Origin: Congeria kusceri
Lineage: Eukaryota > Mollusca > Bivalvia > Myida > Dreissenidae
Direction of reading: 5' to 3'
Length of the DNA stretch: 64,000 nucleotides
Assembly (NCBI GenBank): GCA_027627225.1
Contig: CM051027.1
Coordinates: 82,909,451-82,973,450 of the forward strand
The notes beneath the pieces were generated by a model. The model searched no databases. It was not told the DNA's origin and saw only the letters and a list, made by a program, of their open reading frames with translations. The translations under genes were made by a program, and so were the position numbers. Within the stretch, counting starts at the first letter, position 1. Each line of letters opens with the position of its first letter. This document shows positions 57,841 to 64,000 of the stretch, in pieces.

Positions 57841-57899
57841 CCGCCCATGTACTTGCAGCATCGTGACCCACTGCTTGACTCAACTTCCGGGGACGTGCT

Positions 57900-58735
57900 G
57901 CACGTGGGAACGCTAAGAGAAAACGCTTGTAAGGCAAAAGCCGCGATGGTCGTGCTTTGTACATTGTTTCTGTTTCAAGTAATGATGTACTAAGACTCTT
58001 GAAAGTGTATGCTTTATTTGTCATTGAATCAAACATGTCATAAACTTTTCACCTCAGGCTGATACAGAGGATGTGATCTGTAGTTAACATGCCCATAAAT
58101 GTTGCGGAAAGTCATGCATTTATTGCTCCACAGACACAAAACAACGAGCGAATACGTACGATGTGCGTGTTGGTCAAACTTTATATGGAAACATTCATTC
58201 AGAGACGAGACAAACCAAAGGTCTGTTTGTTCAAATGTGAAAATGGCATCATTTAAAGTTAACGTTCGATGTATTTTACAAGTGAAAGCACTTTATGGTA
58301 TCATGCATATCATAACTCTGTTGCCAGCTCAATAAAATATTTCATTTCAAAGGATCTATATTAGCAAATATAATAACGGTTGCTTTTCTATGAAGTGTTT
58401 TAAGTGTGTTGACAGCAAGAAAAGAAAACAACTGTACTAGGTGCAATAAATGGGATATTCTCGTAGATACGTGTCTAATATTTTTAACGTTTATTTTCAA
58501 ATGAGATACTTAAGTAACACTATTTTTCACGAAGTTTACATGTTATTATTTAGTCCATTGTGTTGCTGTAATCATTATGTACGCATTTTGTTATAATGAA
58601 CGCTTATGAATGTTGCTGCATTGCCGGTTTTTAATGTTGACATGACAATGATTCGACTATATACATGTAGATCTATTTCGGTGCTGTACTACATACAGAC
58701 CATATTTTAAATTACGTCACGTAGGATCTATTAAT
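57900..58735. other. No supported feature upstream of gene 3
   Basis: Upstream of the gene 3 TATA box. No coding sequence or repeat recognised. Confidence 0.4.
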
Positions 58736-58740
58736 CAACG

Positions 58741-59528
58741 ATTATCGGCTTCATCAAGGCTATATTTTGAGCATCTTAATTTCGTTTATGGGAATACAGT
58801 ATTCGTATTTGCAATATACATCGGATGGAGTCGCGGTACGGACGGAGTCGCGGTAAACGATGAACGTCATTTAGCGGACATTTCTTTGTAAACAAAACCC
58901 CACTCTTTTTCTAGACTCTGCTTCTTAACGTGAACATTATATAAACATGCATAGAATATTGCTAAGTACAATTTGTTTTCTTAAAACTTATTTGTATAAT
59001 GCATTTCTGCTAAGAGTCTCATCCGATTTCATTGAAGTATTTAATAAGATATTGTGTTTACTCTGTCGTCTGTGCCAAAGTAGTAGGAGTAGTTCCCCGT
59101 GGGTTTTGTACACAAGTTTTTTTCATTCCGGTAACGAAGGTTATACTGTACACTATTTATTTTTCAAAATTGGAAAGGATTACTTTCCCGTGTTACCGAT
59201 TACCGCGACTCCGTCGTGCAAGTTTTCATATTTGTAACTTATAGACAGTGTTGTGTTGTTTGGTGTTTTACATGATTCAGAATGAAATAATTGTTTATTC
59301 GTTGATTGCCATGCGTGTGTAAGATATTTTTACAGATATATAATCGTTTATTAAAAGTTGTGTTATCTTTCCTTTTTGATTATTCAACAAATCGTTAATA
59401 CCGCGACTCCATCGGAACACAGTATACTTGGTTTTTGGGACTGATTATCGGCTCCATCAAGGCTACTTTTTGAGCATCTTAATTTCTGTTATGGGAAGAC
59501 AGTATTCTTATTTGCAATATACATCCAT
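58741..59528. repeat. Direct repeats enclosing nested inverted repeats
   Basis: ATTATCGGCTTCATCAAGGC and TTTGCAATATACATC occur at 58741-58821 and again at 59446-59526. Between them GGATGGAGTCGCGGTA (58823) pairs with TACCGCGACTCCATCGG (59399), and CGGAGTCGCGGTAA (58842) with TTACCGCGACTCCG (59200). Confidence 0.65.
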
Positions 59529-60365
59529 TGTTGAGAATTTACAGACTTGCTCTATATGGTTCTTGGCCATAATTTCAGTTCAAGATATACGAGATGATCT
59601 AGGCATTATGGGTTATTGCAGTGGTGGTCAAAAGAAGAGCACATGTGAAGTTATATCGAAATCGAAATCTTTATCCGTTTGAACTGGAAACTGTCGTTTC
59701 AGTTATTCACTTGGCTTTTATTAAATTAATCATGTTATAACTTATTATTAACAGTGTCTACCGGTACATGTTATTAATATAATAATATTATTATTTATGA
59801 AAAGTAACCCTGAGCAATATTTCCGTTAATTACATGTACTGACTTTCCTTTTGGCTTACTAGTAATTGGTAGCAATAGTTTAATACTTGGCGAAGCTATA
59901 CTATTACTGGATGGTGAATTTATCCATGAAAATACGATGTTCACAAAGAGTGCAACGTTTCTTCGGTTTTTAGTTGGTTGGAAGCTTTGCAATATATATA
60001 TTTATTTATGTATACATGTATATTTATGCTTAATACAATAGTATCGCGTTGATCTCGAAAGGTTTAATACGTGTTTCGTCTTATAACCTGTATTTGAGAC
60101 GACATCGGTTCTGATAAATTTCCAAAGTAACTGTGTCATAGCAAAATTGAAACATTGTACCTTTTAAGATGGCGTTGCAGTAGATGTGCACGGTGTAATG
60201 GAATACCACACCTCGTATTCCGCGCTTTAGAAAGAAAAGAGGCTTCGTAGTTCTAAGAAAACGGCATTCCAATTTTGTATGAGTTTTGTAAAGAAAAATG
60301 TTTTCGATTTGTATTATTTAATGCCATACTGAAAGCCTTAATTATAAGTTAGCTGTGTTTCTATC

Positions 60366-61056
60366 TACAGTAGATGCTGTCTAAAGCAAACAGCGTCGGG
60401 ACCGGGCCGATCGTTCGGTTTTCAGAGGTGATCGGTTTACCCAGGTTTTTATTAAATGCCTTTAAAAATGTATTATCTATTTTATATATTTATTACAGTG
60501 TATTTTAAGACATTAACATGTAATGTTTACACTTTAATTATTGTTTATTATTTTCATTATTTGCAAATAAAATGTATATTTGCACATAAAACGACATTCA
60601 AATTATCAATCAAACAAGTTCATTTATTCAACGTACAACTTATTTACATCTTTTTAAATCAATCATAAATTGTTGACTGTTTTGATTAGTTTTTAAACAT
60701 ATTTATTTTAGCGCGATTGTATCGCTAACCTTGGGCTTATAAAGATCAGTGATAGAAATATTGCCAAAATTTACTATAATTATGTAATTAATTCGGAAAC
60801 ATTTAATATTTTACACTCTGCGGTAACGCGAAGTGACACCTGACAGGATACACCGTTCGGTTTATTCAGGGATTTTAAGGTAGAACGAGATCACAATTGT
60901 GATATAATCGTTCGGTATTCGGTTTGGACAGGGTTCGGTTAATTAAGGTTTTTTGGTATATAAAATAAGAAGGAAAAAAATCAGTACCGACACAGCCGTT
61001 CGGTTTTGACAGGGATTCGATTTTCACAAGGCTCGGTTTGGACAGGTTTCACTGTA
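60366..61056. mobile_element. Tc1/mariner- or pogo-like MITE
   Basis: Left TACAGTAGATGCTGTCTAAA; right, read in reverse, TACAGTGAAACCTGTCCAAA. Interior repeats the motif GTTCGGTTTTGACAGG in variants. TA at both ends fits a TA target. The CAGTGAAACCTGTC-type end is typical of pogo/Tigger-like MITEs. Confidence 0.6.
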
Positions 61057-61091
61057 TAAACGTGCGAACGGTTTAAACAATTATTGTTTAT

Positions 61092-61920
61092 GCTAGGTTC
61101 CCACTATCACGATTCGCGTCACGATTGAAATCGTGGTCTTAATCGTGGACCAATCGCGGTTATCGTATTACATCTTATCAGATCTTAACAGATCTTGAGG
61201 TCAGTCGTGGAAATCGCGTTAATCGTAGAAAAATTTTGAACGTTACAAAACTTCTCTACGATTAACACGATCAACTGCGATAAATTGTCAATCGGGATCA
61301 TCGTATCAGATCTTATTGCATCGTAACAAAGTGCGACAAATCGTATATAATCGTGCATCCGAATCGTGGTGATCGGGATCGATTGTAGACAAGAAAAAAC
61401 ACCACTCTCTGTTAAGATGCGTTGCGATCTCAAAAAACGATGAAGTCAATAGTAAGTCGAGCTGTATTTATATCATTCGGGCCAGTCGTATTTCCAATCG
61501 TGATCTCCGTCGATCACGATCGTGAAAGACATCGCGAACACAATCGTATGCTATCGTAACGGAGCGCATGTATTCGTGATAAGCGTATCGAAACTTATCT
61601 GTACGTACTAGAAGGTCCTAATTCGGGGAACCCGATCGTGATGATCGTGTCAGATCGAGACCCAATCGTGGACTCGACCGAAACAATCCCAACGGAACGT
61701 ATGTAATCGTATCTGAACTGGAGATCAGACCGTGACAGATCGTGACACCTGTAATTGACCATCGTGACCAGATCGCAACAGAGCGCAACACATCGTATCA
61801 AAACGTATGGACTCGCATCACATCGTATCCAAGCCTGCAATCTCAGAGAAGTACCACGATCAGCTACGAGTGGTCAATCGCGGCGTTCGTGACGGATCGC
61901 ACGATAGTGGGAACCTAGCA
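61092..61920. mobile_element. MITE with TTA duplication (PIF/Harbinger-like)
   Basis: TGCTAGGTTCCCACTATC at the left and GATAGTGGGAACCTAGCA at the right are perfect inverted repeats, bordered by TTA on both sides (61089-61091 and 61921-61923). The interior is crowded with ATCGTG / CACGAT / GATCGTAACAG motifs on both strands. 829 bp, no frame. Confidence 0.75.
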
Positions 61921-62148
61921 TTAGTCACAACTAAACCTACTGCACAGTATCATTTGAACATTAAACTTGTTTGAAACATGTTGCAATTTTTCTCTTTTAA
62001 CACTCATATCACACTATAAATATATTAGTGTTTCTTTGATAATAAGTTCGCTCATAACGTCGATCGAACCATCGCATCGTACGATCTCTCGCTACGACCG
62101 GTGGACAAAACGACTTCCATGTATCGAGTATGAATGAGAGAGAGAGTG

Positions 62149-62236
62149 GGTAAGTTATGCATGATGTGTGCGTAAGTTATGCATGATGTGTGCGTAAGTT
62201 ATGCATGATGTGTGCGTAAGTTATGCATGATGTGTT
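62149..62236. repeat. 22-bp tandem repeat, four units
   Basis: GTAAGTTATGCATGATGTGT plus GC, repeated four times with almost no change. Confidence 0.93.
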
Positions 62237-62866
62237 CCGAGCATGTTTTAACAAAACTTGTTTCCAAATATAGGCCTACCATTTTATTCCATTTGTATCG
62301 TTTAAATACCAGTGAATGTGGGGCTGACGTCTTATGTATGAATGACACACAGTGTGTGTATCTAGACATGCATACATTGCGATTGTTGTACTATGCTGTA
62401 TTTTAACAGCAACAAAGTTGCAAATGTATGACTAACACTGCAGTTTTCATTCATGTTTCACGCACGTGTTGTTTCATGATATGATGCAATTTTGACTCAT
62501 GATTTCAATTTGTGAAACTCTATAACATTATTTATATCATTAAATTGTTTATTAAATGTCCAGTTATTAGTATACATTTTTCATTTTATTTTGTTTTGCC
62601 ATATTTACTACTATCTGTATCGTTTTAGATCAGATACCGAGTTGATGTGAAAATTATTGGTACTGGGACATATATTAAAGTTTCTCGAAAGATATTCAAT
62701 ATGTGGTCAACATGAACGGTTCTTAATCATGATGATATTATTAAATAGACCTACTCACATATTGGCAAACTAGCCATTTCCAATTGTTGTCGCATATTCC
62801 AAAAAAGAGAGCCACAGTGAATAAAAATAATATTTTTTGTGTTTGTAAAGCTTTTCGTCATTAATT

Positions 62867-63107
62867 GTGTATCACTAACCGTATATTGCGTCAAAAACAC
62901 GTGTATCACTAACCGTACATTGCGTCAAAAACACGTGTATCACTAACCGTACATTGCGTCAAAAACACGTGTATCACTAACCGTACATTGTTTCAAAAAC
63001 ACGTGTATCACTAACCGTACATTGCGTCAAAAACGCGTGTATCACTAACCGTACATTGCGTCAAAAACACGTGTATCACTAACCGTACATTGCGTCAAAA
63101 ACACGTA
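62867..63107. repeat. 34-bp tandem repeat, seven units
   Basis: GTATCACTAACCGTACATTG followed by CGTCAAAAACACGT, seven near-identical copies. Confidence 0.95.
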
Positions 63108-63227
63108 AATTCACGTAAGTCTGTCTTGATGAGTGGCTGGTGTTTCAGACTTCTGATTCCGAAGTATAAACGCAGATAGTATTGACATTTGTTGAAATCG
63201 TGTGTTTACTGGACCTATACAATTTAT

Positions 63228-63594
63228 GGACACAGGGCTTTCATTAACTTTTGAACACTGGAAGTTTGAACTTTTACTCATAATAGTTGGAAGTTTTGAC
63301 AGTTTTGTGCTACATAAGTCCTGAGCATTTCAGAAATGAAATTAAGTATAAAATTCAAGTTTTTTTAAGGTCACTTCTTTTTCATCAAGTGTTTATATGC
63401 CAATTTATTCAGTGAAAGAGGTTGCATTTAGATAAATTACTTAATTTTTCTTCCAACGTGTTCATCCTTACGTGATGGAACTTCCATGGCTGCAATTTTG
63501 GGAGTTCTGCAACTTCCATGGCTGCAATTTTGGAAGTCCTGTGACCAAAACTGGGAGTACATTACTCCCAGACTTCTCTTGATGAAAGCCCTGT
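63228..63594. mobile_element. Inverted-repeat element with 17-bp flanking duplication
   Basis: ACAGGGCTTTCATTAA near the left end pairs with TTGATGAAAGCCCTGT at the right. The 17-mer GGACCTATACAATTTAT lies on both sides (63211-63227 and 63595-63611). AACTTCCATGGCTGCAATTT is also duplicated inside (63480 and 63509). Confidence 0.65.
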
Positions 63595-63611
63595 GGACCT
63601 ATACAATTTAT

Positions 63612-64000
63612 AAGATTGTAACGTCAAGTAAAGTGAATACTGGTGATTTGCTTGCAAGTTCAATGTTAAAAGATGTAGTTCACTTTGACAGAATTACGGA
63701 TATACTCGTACTCAACATTGATTTAAGGTCCGGAGGCACAGTCTCTTAGTGTTACAGTTTTGATGGATAGGTTCTTGGCAATAGCTTAATACGAGCAGAT
63801 TCTTTTTTCTTTTTTTATTGTTGCTGTTGTTGTTGTAATAATTGCGACCTACTTAGTATTTGCGCCAGTGTTAAGGCATACTAATAAGTAAAAGTTATAT
63901 TATAATACAACACACCAAGCAAATTCACAAATTAAATTTCTTAAAGTGATTAATCGCCTGCTTTTGAACCTATTCAAGTTTTCATTTCCGAGATTGGAAG
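63612..64000. other. Window end, no supported feature
   Basis: AT-rich sequence with a short (TTG)n tract near 63820. Nothing else recognised. Confidence 0.4.

Overview
The window looks like nuclear DNA from a metazoan, most probably a bivalve mollusc. It is AT-rich, its genes are split by phase-1 introns with GT/AG borders, and most of its length is transposable elements and satellites. Molluscan signatures are a secreted von Willebrand A (vWA) plus chitin-binding gene of the Pif/BMSP shell-matrix type, a CR1-type retrotransposon carrying a 2A peptide, tRNA-derived SINEs and 'pearl'-like tandem-core elements. A dreissenid-like heterodont is my guess from the style of the repeats. That is inference, not a database match.

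Three protein-coding genes can be assembled from splice sites and reading-frame phase. (1) On the minus strand, 15263 to 4452, five exons encode a 239-residue secreted protein with a single vWA-like domain. (2) On the plus strand, 42183 to 51081, three exons encode a 354-residue secreted protein with a paralogous vWA domain followed by two six-cysteine chitin-binding (peritrophin-A) domains. Its vWA is in one exon where gene 1 uses four. (3) On the minus strand, 57287 to 54921, six exons encode a 461-residue secreted, low-complexity Gly/Asn/Met/Ala-rich protein. Together they look like a small cluster of extracellular-matrix or shell-matrix genes: a chitin binder, a related vWA protein and an unstructured matrix filler. 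Genes 2 and 3 have TATA boxes and probably introns in their 5' untranslated regions.

Layout: 1-5.1 kb holds MITE copies, a pearl-like element, a CAGA microsatellite and the last exon of gene 1. 5.2-15.3 kb is gene 1, including a 2.4-kb, 38-bp satellite whose unit contains the exon 3 splice acceptor. 15.6-34.8 kb is a nested stack of transposons: outer repeat F, a TIR element and a 5.6-kb CR1-2A element (itself carrying a reversed, truncated relative) inside F, several Helentron-like E elements, a 5-bp-duplicating TIR element D, a PIF/Harbinger transposase relic, and two pearl-like elements. 35-41 kb holds microsatellites, a TIR element, an hAT-like element with a foldback inside, and a SINE. 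41-52.4 kb is gene 2 with four inverted-repeat elements in its introns. 52.6-54.1 kb is a 50-bp tandem array, 54.5-57.8 kb is gene 3, and 58.7-63.6 kb is a run of MITEs and short tandem arrays.

Most of the sequence is not genic. Element names other than CR1-2A, PIF/Harbinger and tRNA-SINE are structural descriptions, not database identifications.
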